Of a DNA stretch of 64,000 bases, positions 9,759 to 18,853 are shown in pieces. The DNA lies in the NCBI RefSeq assembly GCF_902167635.1, contig NZ_CABHMS010000003.1, positions 186,001 through 250,000 on the forward strand, read 5' to 3'. The notes under the pieces are model-generated. The model was not told where the DNA came from and made no database searches. It saw only the letters and a list, made by a program, of their open reading frames with translations. Every line of letters starts with the position of its first letter. Within the stretch, counting starts at the first letter, position 1. The stretch is from Chitinophaga vietnamensis (GTDB lineage: Bacteria > Bacteroidota > Bacteroidia > Chitinophagales > Chitinophagaceae). The translations under genes and the position numbers were made by a program.

Positions 9759-9811
9759 ATCTCTAACCGGGCGGGAACCCATACCCGTTCCCGCCTTATA
9801 AATCTAAAGTT

Positions 9812-10009
9812 ATGCGTAAATATTTTCTGCTTCTTGGAATTGTTGCATTAACCATTGCAGGCCTGATGCTTATTCAGGTGATAAACAGGTATAACGCCTT
9901 TGGCGCCGACAAGTATTTTGTTTTTTACGTATGCGCTGTATTAGGTGCTATGATTGCGGGTATTAATTTTATTATGGCTGACAAAAAACTTAAAAAGGCT
10001 AAAAACTAA
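9812..10009 (+). CDS. small two-span membrane protein, possible immunity protein
   Basis: The 65-residue product has two hydrophobic spans (about residues 4-24 and 34-54) and a lysine-rich tail (ADKKLKKAKN). It lies 53 bases after the GG-leader peptide gene. Small basic two-span proteins in this position are often immunity proteins of bacteriocins, but nothing in the sequence proves this; a part in maturation is equally possible. Confidence 0.55.
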   Translation: MRKYFLLLGIVALTIAGLMLIQVINRYNAFGADKYFVFYVCAVLGAMIAGINFIMADKKLKKAKN

Positions 10010-10013
10010 TTTA

Positions 10014-10115
10014 TTGCGATACGATGATAAAAGGCTGAAGAGTATTGTGCCTCGGGAAGTTTGTACCCTTTTTGAAGATGATCAATGGGATTTGATAGAT
10101 GGTTCCATGATATAA
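10014..10115 (+). other. possible very small ORF or coding remnant
   Basis: A 33-codon frame starting at TTG reads in a protein-like way (RYDDKRLKSIVPREV, then LFEDDQWDLIDG) between the small membrane protein and the next gene. It has no recognisable family and no good start, so it may be the remains of a gene. The rest of the gap to 10286 holds T-rich sequence and no convincing gene. Confidence 0.2.
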
Positions 10116-10286
10116 CATGTCTGTTAATATATACAGTTGATAGCCCTTACCAGAATTGTTTTAAAATCGTCCCCCAACGATGCTGCATAGTTTGTTGTGC
10201 TGCCTATTACCTCTTTTTTCAAAGAGTGCCTTACGAACAACTTCTTTACCACTACAAGATCTTTTTTTAAATAAAAAGTTGGCAAT

Positions 10287-10931
10287 ATGTTGAATGACGT
10301 GCTAAAAGATAATAAGTGGTATTATTTGGGTGCAATAGTATTGATCATTGCCCTCGCCACTTTTTATTTGAATACTTATGTATTGACTGACAGTCTTTAC
10401 TATAACAGTTTTTCAGGGAAGTTAACTGTTGAGCAAATAGAAAATGCACTTGGCATAAAGAAAAGATATTTGTGGGCATCTCTGCTGATGATCCCTGCAT
10501 TACTTTTTATAAAGATCACATTTAACAGTACCGCAGTATATACCAGTGCTTTCCTGCATAACTGTAGTGCGGGTTTTAGCGGGATATTTGATTTGTGCGT
10601 AAAAGCAGAATTGGTTTTTATTGTTCCGCTGGTATTGAAAATATCATTACTGACTTTCTTTAAAAGTCCGGAAACACTTGATGACTGCAACATTATGCCG
10701 TTATCGGTTCACTCTTTGCTTCGTATGATACATTTGCCCAACTGGTCGGTTTATCCGTTACAGTTTCTGAATGTTTTTGAGGTATTTTATGTGCTGTTGT
10801 TGTCAAAACTATTTTCCATCAGGTTCGGGATGTCATTTCGTAAGTCATTTAGTATAGCTGGTATCGGTTATCTTTCAGGCATGGCATTGTGGATACTTGT
10901 GGTTGCATTTCTTACAATAACCTATTTGTAG
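10287..10931 (+). CDS. multi-span membrane protein of the peptide-export cassette
   Basis: The 214-residue protein has about five membrane spans (near residues 12-30, 62-76, 105-125, 155-178 and 188-213). No conserved motif was recognised. It starts 356 bases before the midpoint of the cassette and ends one base before the thioredoxin-like gene, so it is translated with it. Its place between peptide gene and exporter suggests a role in peptide handling, export or immunity. Confidence 0.6.
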   Translation: MLNDVLKDNKWYYLGAIVLIIALATFYLNTYVLTDSLYYNSFSGKLTVEQIENALGIKKRYLWASLLMIPALLFIKITFNSTAVYTSAFLHNCSAGFSGIFDLCVKAELVFIVPLVLKISLLTFFKSPETLDDCNIMPLSVHSLLRMIHLPNWSVYPLQFLNVFEVFYVLLLSKLFSIRFGMSFRKSFSIAGIGYLSGMALWILVVAFLTITYL

Positions 10932-10932
10932 A

Positions 10933-11436
10933 ATGAAACGTATTATAATCGGTATACTTATCGTTCTGGCGGTTGCCTCCCTTATTACCGCTATATTGTT
11001 GAAAACGAATAAGAAGGAAAAGCTGGCCCAATTATCACTTTTTGATGATAGCATCAAACTCAGTTATCTTTCAGGAAGCCCCGCATCATTTGATGCTGAT
11101 ACCTCGAAAGGCACCATCCTGGTGATTTTTAACTCAACTTGTGATGACTGCCAGAAACAGATAGGAGAAATATCCAGGTATGAAAAGGGAAGTGCTAATT
11201 ATCGTGTAATCTTTGTATCAGATGAAGATATTGAAGTGTTGAGGAAGTTTAAAGCTGGTATGAACGCGGCTGAAGGTAAGGGAATGGAAATCCGCTACGA
11301 TATTGGTAATTCGCTCACCCGTATGTTTGGTATTCATCATTTTCCAACATCCCTGATCTTCGACAGAAATGGAAAATTACTGAGAAGAGTAGATGGGTTA
11401 CATGCCGCTGAATTTTTGTTCTCTAGCCCTCTATAG
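10933..11436 (+). CDS. membrane-anchored thioredoxin-like protein
   Basis: The 167-residue protein has one N-terminal membrane anchor (residues 3-23) and a periplasmic thioredoxin fold: 'GTILVIFNSTCDDCQKQ' holds a CDDC active site at C70 and C73, and 'FGIHHFPTSLIFDRNGKLL' contains the cis-proline after which TlpA-type proteins carry on. It probably handles disulfides outside the inner membrane. The mature GG peptide has two cysteines, so oxidation or isomerisation of that peptide is an attractive role. It ends one base before the exporter's ATG. Confidence 0.78.
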   Translation: MKRIIIGILIVLAVASLITAILLKTNKKEKLAQLSLFDDSIKLSYLSGSPASFDADTSKGTILVIFNSTCDDCQKQIGEISRYEKGSANYRVIFVSDEDIEVLRKFKAGMNAAEGKGMEIRYDIGNSLTRMFGIHHFPTSLIFDRNGKLLRRVDGLHAAEFLFSSPL

Positions 11437-11437
11437 T

Positions 11438-13606
11438 ATGAAACCATTTATTATAACACAGCAGGATCAGTCAGATTGCGGGGTTGCCTGTCTTTCCACT
11501 ATTATCACCTTCTATGGTGGGAGCGTAAGCATGGAAACCTTGAGAAGAAACAGTGGAACTTCACGTAGCGGAACAACGCTGCTTGGCCTATTTCAGGCGG
11601 CTAAAGACTGTGGTTTTATATCCAATAGCTACGTGGCAAGCGTGGATGCCTTAAAAGAGCAGCTTGCACCGGTGATCCTGCATGTTGTAATCGACGGACA
11701 TTTACAACATTATGTGGTATGCTTTGGAACGAGGAAGGAGAAGGATGGCGGCTATACCTTTATTATCGGTGACCCGTCGTCAGGGATGGTTTATATGCCT
11801 GCTGAAAAACTCGATGCTATCTGGCGATCAAAAGTATGTTTAACATTGGAGCCTGATAATGATAAGTTCAGAAAGGTGAAAGATATCAGAAGCGAGAAAG
11901 TGAGGTGGATCAGAAACTTGCTAACTGATGATATTGCCATTTTAAGTATCGCTGCTGGTATAGGCGTAGGTATTGCTGTATTGGGGTTGTCTATGGCTAT
12001 TTTCTCCCAACGATTGATAGATGATATCCTTCCTGGGAAGAAGGTCGATAAATTAATACCAGGTATTTTGCTCCTCTTTTTTGTACTTATTGCAAAGGAA
12101 GTATTAGCCTTTTTTAGACAATATTTTCTTATCAGCCAGTCCAAAGGATTTAATACCCGTATCACTGATATCTTTTATTCGCGGTTGCTACACTTGCCTA
12201 AACCTTTTTTTGATTCCCGGAAGGTTGGCGAGCTTACGGCGAGGCTGAATGATACCACCCGTATTCAGCGAGTTATCAGCCAACTCGCCGGCAATACGCT
12301 TATAGATGTGCTGGTGGTGATAGTTACCACCGGTTTTCTATTCTCCTATTCTATTTCAATGGGAGTCCTCTGTATAGTGATATTGCCAACATTCTATTTT
12401 ATTGTTTACCTGCATAACCGTCCCATATTGGAAGGGCAAAAAAAGACAATGGTAGATTATGCCAATACGGAATCCAACTATATTTCTACCCTACAGGGAA
12501 TTGATCCCATCAAAAACCATAATCTGCAACAGATGTTTGCATCGGTAAACAAAACTATTTATCAACGTTACCAGGAATCGATATTCAAACTGGGGAAGAT
12601 ACAGATACGGCTGTCATTCCTGGCTAACAGCCTTGGCGTATTATTTCTCGTAGGAGTGTTATTTTACGGAAGTAAGTTGGTGTTGGCAGATCGTCTGAAG
12701 ACAGGAGAATTGATAGCAATTTTATCTATGTACGGCACGCTATTGCCGTGTATAGCCAATCTTGCATTAATCAGCATCCCCTTGAGTGAAGCGAAGATCG
12801 CCTTTGATCGCATGTTTGAATTTACATCAATAAGCCCGGAAAAGGATGAGGAAACTGAATTGGCAATAGAACAACTTATATCATTAAAGGTTGAACAATT
12901 ATCTTTCCGGTTTGCCGGCAGAAGCCAGATATTAAAAAGTGTATCTTTTGAAGTAAACAGGAGCGAAATAATAGCGATAATGGGAGAGAATGGTTGCGGC
13001 AAGTCAACCTTGGGGCAGGTCTTATTGAAACATTATTTTCCGGAGCATGGAACTATTATGATCAATGAGAGATATTCATTCGGGGATATCAAACTTGATA
13101 AATGGCGGAGTCTTTGTGCGCTGGTGCCACAGAGTATTCATCTTTTCAATGGAACAGTACTGGAGAATATTGCTTTTGAAGATGCTGTCACAAAAACACA
13201 GGAGGTGATATTCTTTTTGCAGCAGTATGGCTTTGCACCTTTTCTGGATAGTTTGCCGCAATCTGTAATGACATTGATTGGTGAGGAAGGCGTCAGCTTG
13301 TCTGGCGGGCAAAAACAGATGATAGCGCTGGCAAGAGCTTTGTACCGGAAACCGCAACTGCTTGTACTCGACGAAGCCACTGCCGCCATGGATCGGGAAC
13401 ACGAGCGCTTTGTGCTTCGCCTGCTGCAACGGCTGAAGCAGGAGATGGCCATTGTTTTTATAACACACCGCCTTCATGTGTTGAAAGCGTTTTGCGACAG
13501 GATATATATATTGGAGAAAGGAACGATAACAGCAGCAGGTAGTCATGATACGCTGCTGAAGACAGATAATCTTTACAGTATTTACTGGACAGATATGGTT
13601 TCCTGA
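11438..13606 (+). CDS. peptidase-containing ABC transporter (C39 bacteriocin exporter)
   Basis: The ATG at 11438 gives 722 residues and begins one base after the previous stop. Residues 1-130 are a C39 peptidase: Q8 and C14 in TQQDQSDCGVACL, the histidine in LQHYVVCF and the aspartate in IIGDPSSG. Six membrane spans follow (about 165-440), then the ATPase with Walker A GENGCGKST, signature VSLSGGQ, Walker B LLVLDEAT and the H-loop ITHR. All catalytic residues are present. It would cut the GG leader and export the peptide across the inner membrane. A HlyD-type adaptor is not found nearby. Confidence 0.93.
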   Translation: MKPFIITQQDQSDCGVACLSTIITFYGGSVSMETLRRNSGTSRSGTTLLGLFQAAKDCGFISNSYVASVDALKEQLAPVILHVVIDGHLQHYVVCFGTRKEKDGGYTFIIGDPSSGMVYMPAEKLDAIWRSKVCLTLEPDNDKFRKVKDIRSEKVRWIRNLLTDDIAILSIAAGIGVGIAVLGLSMAIFSQRLIDDILPGKKVDKLIPGILLLFFVLIAKEVLAFFRQYFLISQSKGFNTRITDIFYSRLLHLPKPFFDSRKVGELTARLNDTTRIQRVISQLAGNTLIDVLVVIVTTGFLFSYSISMGVLCIVILPTFYFIVYLHNRPILEGQKKTMVDYANTESNYISTLQGIDPIKNHNLQQMFASVNKTIYQRYQESIFKLGKIQIRLSFLANSLGVLFLVGVLFYGSKLVLADRLKTGELIAILSMYGTLLPCIANLALISIPLSEAKIAFDRMFEFTSISPEKDEETELAIEQLISLKVEQLSFRFAGRSQILKSVSFEVNRSEIIAIMGENGCGKSTLGQVLLKHYFPEHGTIMINERYSFGDIKLDKWRSLCALVPQSIHLFNGTVLENIAFEDAVTKTQEVIFFLQQYGFAPFLDSLPQSVMTLIGEEGVSLSGGQKQMIALARALYRKPQLLVLDEATAAMDREHERFVLRLLQRLKQEMAIVFITHRLHVLKAFCDRIYILEKGTITAAGSHDTLLKTDNLYSIYWTDMVS

Positions 13607-13608
13607 AG

Positions 13609-13644
13609 AACCCTGCCGGATGGCAACACCCGACAGGGTTTGCA
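13609..13644 (+). terminator. bidirectional hairpin between exporter and susD
   Basis: AACCCTGCCGG (13609-13619) and CCGACAGGGTT (13630-13640) pair with one mismatch. The hairpin lies between two convergent genes and could stop transcription from both sides. Confidence 0.6.
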
Positions 13645-13670
13645 GGGCCGAATTGCCGGCGCAAGAAACA

Positions 13671-15383
13671 TCAATACCCCGGGTTCTGTTTCAATCCTGG
13701 CGCGGCATTGAGCACATTCTGTCCAATGGGATATATGGCGGTGTGCTGATCTGCATCCGGCTTTTTATCCCACCAGGCGCCTGTATTGAAAACGCCCCAC
13801 CGTACCAGGTCCGTTCTCCTTCTGCTTTCCACCAGGAACTCTCTTCCCCATTCATCCAGCATTTCATTGTCGCTGAGCTGGCTGCCATCAGCCTGGTATA
13901 AACTCGGCGAGCCTGCCGGGTAATTGCGCTGGCGCACAGCATTCAACAAGGCGGCTGCACCGGCTTTATCTCCTGCTCTGTATTTGCATTCCGCATAGGA
14001 GTAGTAGATTTCGGCGAACCTTATTTCCGCATAGGCGGAAGAGATCTTGTTGGGATCATTATTGGGATAGTATGGATATTTTACCGGAAAGATACCGGAG
14101 TTATGATCGCCGTGATTCATATCGGACTCCTTATCAGTGATCCTTGTGCCTGGCGGCGCATTCAGGAACATGCCCACCTGGTCGCGGAGGAATAAGGGAT
14201 AGGGGCCTTTGTTGCCTCGCACCGTATCCGCATTGCCGGCCGCATTGATATAAGGCAGATAGCCGAAGAGGAACATGCCTTCCCGTGTGCTGTTGCCGAG
14301 ATTCTTGTATTTACGAAGACGGAAATCATCGGGATAGTGGTAGAATTTTATCAAAGGCTTTCCTAACGTGAACGCATACTCGACGCTGTCCACATCCCTT
14401 CCTGGCTGCAAGGCATACTTGGGATTGGCCTCGCCGAAATCGGTGAAGCCGAAATAACGGGTGGCCTGGTAGGGCATCATCCAGAAGTACATACCACCAT
14501 CATATTGCCAGTGAGTGAGACCGAAGCTGCCGGGAAATCCAAAAACGGTTTCGGGGGATTGACTGTTGTTATAGTCAAAAGGGGCATCCCACCTGGGTTC
14601 CAGGGCATAGCTGCCGTATTTGCCATCGATCAGGTCTTTACACATGGCGGCACAATCGGCGAACCGGTCTTTGCCGGTATATACCTTTGCGTTGAGATAC
14701 AATCTTACGAGCAGGGCGGCAGCGCCGCCTTTCGTCCAGCGCCCGATGGCGTTCTGGCCGAGCGCATCGCGTGTTGGAAGTGCAGGGATGGCGTCCTTCA
14801 ATTCTTTCTCTATAAAATCAAATGCTTCCTGTGGCGTTACCTGCGGCCCCGCTTTGGTTTCGCCTTTTACTTTTGTAACGATCACGATGTTGCGGTATAG
14901 ATCGAGCAGGCGGATATTGAACCATGCGCGCAGGGTTTTCAGTTCTGCAATAAAATCGTCCAGCTGTGCCTGCGTAAGATCAAACCTGCCGGGATCTTTG
15001 ATGCCTTGCAGGTCTTCGAGAGAGTTGGTAGCCAGGTTGACGCCCTGGTACAGCGCATTCCAGGCATCGCTGGTATATCCGTCGTTCGGCGTCCAGGTGT
15101 GATAATGCACGCGTTGGTATTGACCGCCATCGTACCAGTCGCCCTGGCGGTTCAGCGTCATCAGTTCATCGGTGCTGTTTTCCTGCAGCATGAAGGTGGC
15201 GCCGCCCTGGATGCTCCAGTAGGCGTGTTCAAAGGGGCGGAGGAAATCCCGTACCACATCGGCTTTTGTTTGCAGGAAATTGCCGGATGTGATCTTGTCG
15301 TATAACTGTTCATCCAGCTTGGTACAGCTGCTGCCGAGCAGTATCAGCAGGAGGATGAAGCGGATATTTATGTGGTGTTTCAT
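13671..15383 (-). CDS. SusD/RagB-family glycan-binding lipoprotein
   Basis: SusD-like proteins sit on the outer membrane and lid the SusC transporter while binding glycans. The ATG at 15383 gives 570 residues with a lipoprotein signal (FILLLILLGSSC, lipobox cysteine at 20). The SusD pattern follows: 'AYWSIQGGATFM', 'DAWNALYQGVNLAT', 'ELKTLRAWFNIRLLDLYRNI', and near the C-terminus 'FAEIYYSYAECKYRAGDKAGAAALLNAVRQRNYP' and 'EFLVESRRRTDLVRWG'. A longer reading from 15416 would overlap susC and lacks the signal peptide. The gene starts 10 bases after the SusC stop. Confidence 0.93.
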   Translation of the reverse strand: MKHHINIRFILLLILLGSSCTKLDEQLYDKITSGNFLQTKADVVRDFLRPFEHAYWSIQGGATFMLQENSTDELMTLNRQGDWYDGGQYQRVHYHTWTPNDGYTSDAWNALYQGVNLATNSLEDLQGIKDPGRFDLTQAQLDDFIAELKTLRAWFNIRLLDLYRNIVIVTKVKGETKAGPQVTPQEAFDFIEKELKDAIPALPTRDALGQNAIGRWTKGGAAALLVRLYLNAKVYTGKDRFADCAAMCKDLIDGKYGSYALEPRWDAPFDYNNSQSPETVFGFPGSFGLTHWQYDGGMYFWMMPYQATRYFGFTDFGEANPKYALQPGRDVDSVEYAFTLGKPLIKFYHYPDDFRLRKYKNLGNSTREGMFLFGYLPYINAAGNADTVRGNKGPYPLFLRDQVGMFLNAPPGTRITDKESDMNHGDHNSGIFPVKYPYYPNNDPNKISSAYAEIRFAEIYYSYAECKYRAGDKAGAAALLNAVRQRNYPAGSPSLYQADGSQLSDNEMLDEWGREFLVESRRRTDLVRWGVFNTGAWWDKKPDADQHTAIYPIGQNVLNAAPGLKQNPGY

Positions 15384-15393
15384 GAATGAGCAT

Positions 15394-18300
15394 TTAGAAA
15401 TTAACCTGGAGACCAAATAATAATTGCGTGGTGGATGGATAATAAGACAAACTGTTGTTCACGCCCGGATACAGGCCATTCACGGGGATCAGGTCGGGAT
15501 CGCCGCCGGTGAACCTGGTGAAGGTATACAGGTTCCTGGCCGTAGCGTATATGCGAAAACGTTGTACATACTTCCATTTCAGCGGCATGGAATATCCCAG
15601 GCTCACATTGTCTATCTTCACGAAGCTGCCAGGCTCGAGGAAGTAGTCAGACAGGGCCGATGCCGTGCCGGCATTGGTGAGCTTTGAATAACGGCTACCA
15701 TTATACGCAGATGTGAGCACATTGGCATCGGCTTGTGTGGCGGGCGTGCCGAGATAGAACGCGACGGTGTTGAATACCTTGTATCCGAAGGCGCCGCGCA
15801 GGAAGATGCCCAGGTCCCAGTGCTTGTAGCTGAAGTTGTTGCCCAGGCTGGCCGTGAATTGCGGCAGCCCGTTGCCCACGAATTGTTTGTCGTCATTATT
15901 GGCTTTGTCTGCGGTGATCACTTCTCCTTTTTTATTATAGACGAGCAAGGCGCCGTTGGCATCTACGCCCGCAGATCTCAGGGCATAGAAGCTGCCGATG
16001 CGCCTTCCTTCCTGCAAGCGTTGCAGGTTGCCCGGACTGCCGGGCGCCGGCATGCCCACCACATCGATATAAGTTTGCCCCTGGAAGAGATCATTGGAAA
16101 AAGAAACAAACTTGTTGCTGTTAGTAGCGCCTGCAAAAGAGAGACGATAATCGAAATCCTTTTGCTTTACCACGGCTGCATTCAGTTGCAGCTCGAGGCC
16201 CGCGTTCTTCATCGTACCCACGTTGGCGTAGGTTTGCCCTTGTATATTGGGAGGATTGGATACGGAATAATATCCCAACAGGTCTTTATTGGTACGTATG
16301 TAATAATTGATACTACCGCTGATGCGGCTGTTCAATACTTCAAAGTCCAGCCCTGCATTGAAGTTGAGCGCTTTCTCCCAACGCAGGTCGTAGTTGGTGT
16401 TCTGGCTGGGGCCCCACACCTGGTAGGTGACGCCGTTGAAAAGATAATACCCGTATCCGCTGTAAGTATCGAGCGACAGGTAATTGCCGAAGTCCTGGTT
16501 GCCGGTTACGCCATAGTCGGCCCGTAACTTCAGTTCATTCAGCCAGGGGATGCCTTGCAGGAATCTTTCCTGTGCGATGCGCCAGGCAACAGCAACAGCG
16601 GGGAAGTTGCCCCACTTGTTGTTACGCCCGAACTTGGAAGAGCCTTCTCTTCTGATGCTGGCAGACAGATAATACTTCTGATCAAACTCATAATTTATCC
16701 TGCCGAAAAAAGCGATCAGTCTGGAGCTGTTCTTTTCTGATTCTACCCCGTTCTGTCCTTTCTCCAGGTTCCAGAGGCCGGAGCCGAGATTGTTGTAGGT
16801 GAGTACATCAGAAGGAAAATTTTCATTGGAAGCTTTCAATCTTGAATACACAAATTGCTGATAGGAGTACCCGGCGAGCAGTTTGATGGCGTGTTTGCCG
16901 GTATTGATCCCGTAGTTGCCGATCCATTCGAAGGTCTTCTGATCATTCTCGCTATATTCCTGCGAGCCGCTGTTACGGCCGGTTCCACCATTGCTGACGG
17001 ATACATTGGTGTTGGTGCTGGGCGTGAAATTCATGTTGTGAAAAACTGAATTTACCTGGCCTACTGTGAGGATGGTATTGAATCCTTTGAACAGATTGGC
17101 TTTAAAGGATCCATTGATATCAAGGTATTTGATCTCTTGTTGCGAGAGCACTGTTTTCGCGGCTTCCAGCGGATTGTTGGCAAAGAAGCCTGTTTTGATA
17201 TAGGCATATCTTCCTGTGCTGTCAAAAGGAGAAAGCGTAGGATTGAGTGTCAGCGCATAATTGAAGGCGGAATAATCGGCGAGATTGGTTTTGGCCATAC
17301 GTGGCGCTACGTTCAGCGTTACGTTATAGAGGCCGTTTGCCGCGTTGTGATTGAGGTTCAGCCTTGCGCCATATTCTTCTTTGGAAGAACGGTAGTCGAT
17401 CCCGTTGGCTTTCCGGTAATCGGCAGAAGCCATATAGTTTGTACGTTCGGAGCCGCCGGAGAATTGCAGGGTATGTTTTTGGGAGATGGCAGGATCGCGG
17501 CTGACGGTTTTCAGCCAATCCGTATTCCCGCCGAAATCTACGCCACGCTTATGTTCCAGGAATTGTTCCCGGCTCAGTACATGCAGCTTGTTGGTGATAA
17601 AGTCGAGGCCGAGGTAACCATCATAGAAGAGGCGTGATTCGGCCGTGCCTCTTTTGGTGGTGATCACAATAACGCCGTTGCTGCCACGCGTGCCGTAGAT
17701 GGCAGAAGCGGCGCCGCCTTTGAGTACATCGATGGATTCTATATCGTTCTGATTCAGGTTATCGATATTACCGCCCGGAACGCCGTTGATCACGTAGAGT
17801 GGCCCCAGTCCGGCATTGCGGGAGGATACGCCGCGGAGCTGTATCACCGGCGTGGAGTTAGGATCTGCGGCAGCTGTATTGGAAACCGTGAGACCGGCCA
17901 CCTTGCCTTGTAAAGACATCAATGCGCCATTGCCGCCAACAGAAAGCAGGTCTTTGGCCGTGATATGCGTGATGGCGCTGGGTACTTCTTTTTTATTCAG
18001 GGTACCATAACCAACGCTGACGACATTAACGCTCCCCAGGCTTAGACTGGATGGCGGCAGCGCTATATCAATGTACTGGCGGTTCCCGACCGTTATCGAC
18101 CTTTCTGTATACCCGATGAAACTGACGATGATGGTGAAAGCGCCAGCGTTGCGCGGCAAGGCAAATTCTCCTTTTTCATTGGTGACCGTACCTTTGGTGG
18201 TTCCTTTCACGGTGATCGTTGCGCCGCCGAGTGGCAGCCCGGTTTCATCCGTCACCCTTCCACGCAATATGCCTGGCGGCTGCGTGGTATCTGCGGCAAT

Positions 18301-18669
18301 GTTGTTGCGCGCAGGTTTGATGAAGATAACTTTGTCGCGGATCTCGAATGTGAGCGGCAATCCTTTGAGACATTGATCCAGCGCGCTGTTGAGGCTGGCC
18401 TCATGTATTTCTACGCTTACCCTGGTAGATTTATCCACCAGCGATTCATTCCATAGAAAGGAGAAGCCTGTTTGCGCCTCGATCTGCCTGAAGATCTTTT
18501 CCAGTGTAACGTTCCGGGCTACGATGGTGACGCCCTGGGAATACCCTGCCGCACATACGTGAAGCGCTCCTGCGAGCAGCAGTACAACGGTAAGTTTTGC
18601 AGTGGGAAAGAGCCGGGTGATGACGTGGAATTTGCTGGCAATAGCTTTGCCATACGCATGAAGTTGCAT
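15394..18669 (-). CDS. SusC/RagA-family TonB-linked outer-membrane transporter
   Basis: The ATG at 18669 gives 1,091 residues and a signal-like segment 'KLTVVLLLAGALHVCAAGYSQ'; earlier codons back to 18807 add no recognisable sequence. An STN domain (about residues 50-125) shows that it signals to an anti-sigma factor. A carboxypeptidase-like domain (GRVTDETGLPLGGATITVKG), the SusC plug (VGYGTLNKKEV, 'GLGPLYVINGVPGGNIDNLNQNDIESI') and a long barrel ending LFGLQVNF follow. It pairs with the SusD and the FecR/sigma genes upstream to import an oligosaccharide. Confidence 0.95.
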   Translation of the reverse strand: MQLHAYGKAIASKFHVITRLFPTAKLTVVLLLAGALHVCAAGYSQGVTIVARNVTLEKIFRQIEAQTGFSFLWNESLVDKSTRVSVEIHEASLNSALDQCLKGLPLTFEIRDKVIFIKPARNNIAADTTQPPGILRGRVTDETGLPLGGATITVKGTTKGTVTNEKGEFALPRNAGAFTIIVSFIGYTERSITVGNRQYIDIALPPSSLSLGSVNVVSVGYGTLNKKEVPSAITHITAKDLLSVGGNGALMSLQGKVAGLTVSNTAAADPNSTPVIQLRGVSSRNAGLGPLYVINGVPGGNIDNLNQNDIESIDVLKGGAASAIYGTRGSNGVIVITTKRGTAESRLFYDGYLGLDFITNKLHVLSREQFLEHKRGVDFGGNTDWLKTVSRDPAISQKHTLQFSGGSERTNYMASADYRKANGIDYRSSKEEYGARLNLNHNAANGLYNVTLNVAPRMAKTNLADYSAFNYALTLNPTLSPFDSTGRYAYIKTGFFANNPLEAAKTVLSQQEIKYLDINGSFKANLFKGFNTILTVGQVNSVFHNMNFTPSTNTNVSVSNGGTGRNSGSQEYSENDQKTFEWIGNYGINTGKHAIKLLAGYSYQQFVYSRLKASNENFPSDVLTYNNLGSGLWNLEKGQNGVESEKNSSRLIAFFGRINYEFDQKYYLSASIRREGSSKFGRNNKWGNFPAVAVAWRIAQERFLQGIPWLNELKLRADYGVTGNQDFGNYLSLDTYSGYGYYLFNGVTYQVWGPSQNTNYDLRWEKALNFNAGLDFEVLNSRISGSINYYIRTNKDLLGYYSVSNPPNIQGQTYANVGTMKNAGLELQLNAAVVKQKDFDYRLSFAGATNSNKFVSFSNDLFQGQTYIDVVGMPAPGSPGNLQRLQEGRRIGSFYALRSAGVDANGALLVYNKKGEVITADKANNDDKQFVGNGLPQFTASLGNNFSYKHWDLGIFLRGAFGYKVFNTVAFYLGTPATQADANVLTSAYNGSRYSKLTNAGTASALSDYFLEPGSFVKIDNVSLGYSMPLKWKYVQRFRIYATARNLYTFTRFTGGDPDLIPVNGLYPGVNNSLSYYPSTTQLLFGLQVNF

Positions 18670-18853
18670 ACTTTTGTTGAATTGGGTTTTGAAAGTTAAA
18701 CAGTCGTCTTTACTAGAATCTGGTTGAATTAGCTGACAAACCTGCTTGCAAAGGACTCTGATAGCCGTCAGGGTCCTTTCTGTTAAGGCTTGTCTGCCTG
18801 GTAGCATTATCTTTTCATAACTGGTCTGTATTTACTTTTTTTGAATAACGTGT

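Noticed and set aside
10085-10270. A 61-codon frame (MGFDRWFHDITCLL...) in the peptide cassette
   Set aside because: It is cysteine- and aromatic-rich with no leader, no conserved pattern and a T-rich DNA bias, so it reads as chance.
13620-13901. Plus-strand frame over the 3' end of susD
   Set aside because: It is a shadow of the susD coding strand, with no independent features.
15733-16527. Long plus-strand frame (264 codons) inside susC
   Set aside because: It lies fully within the strongly supported susC gene on the other strand and has no family pattern.
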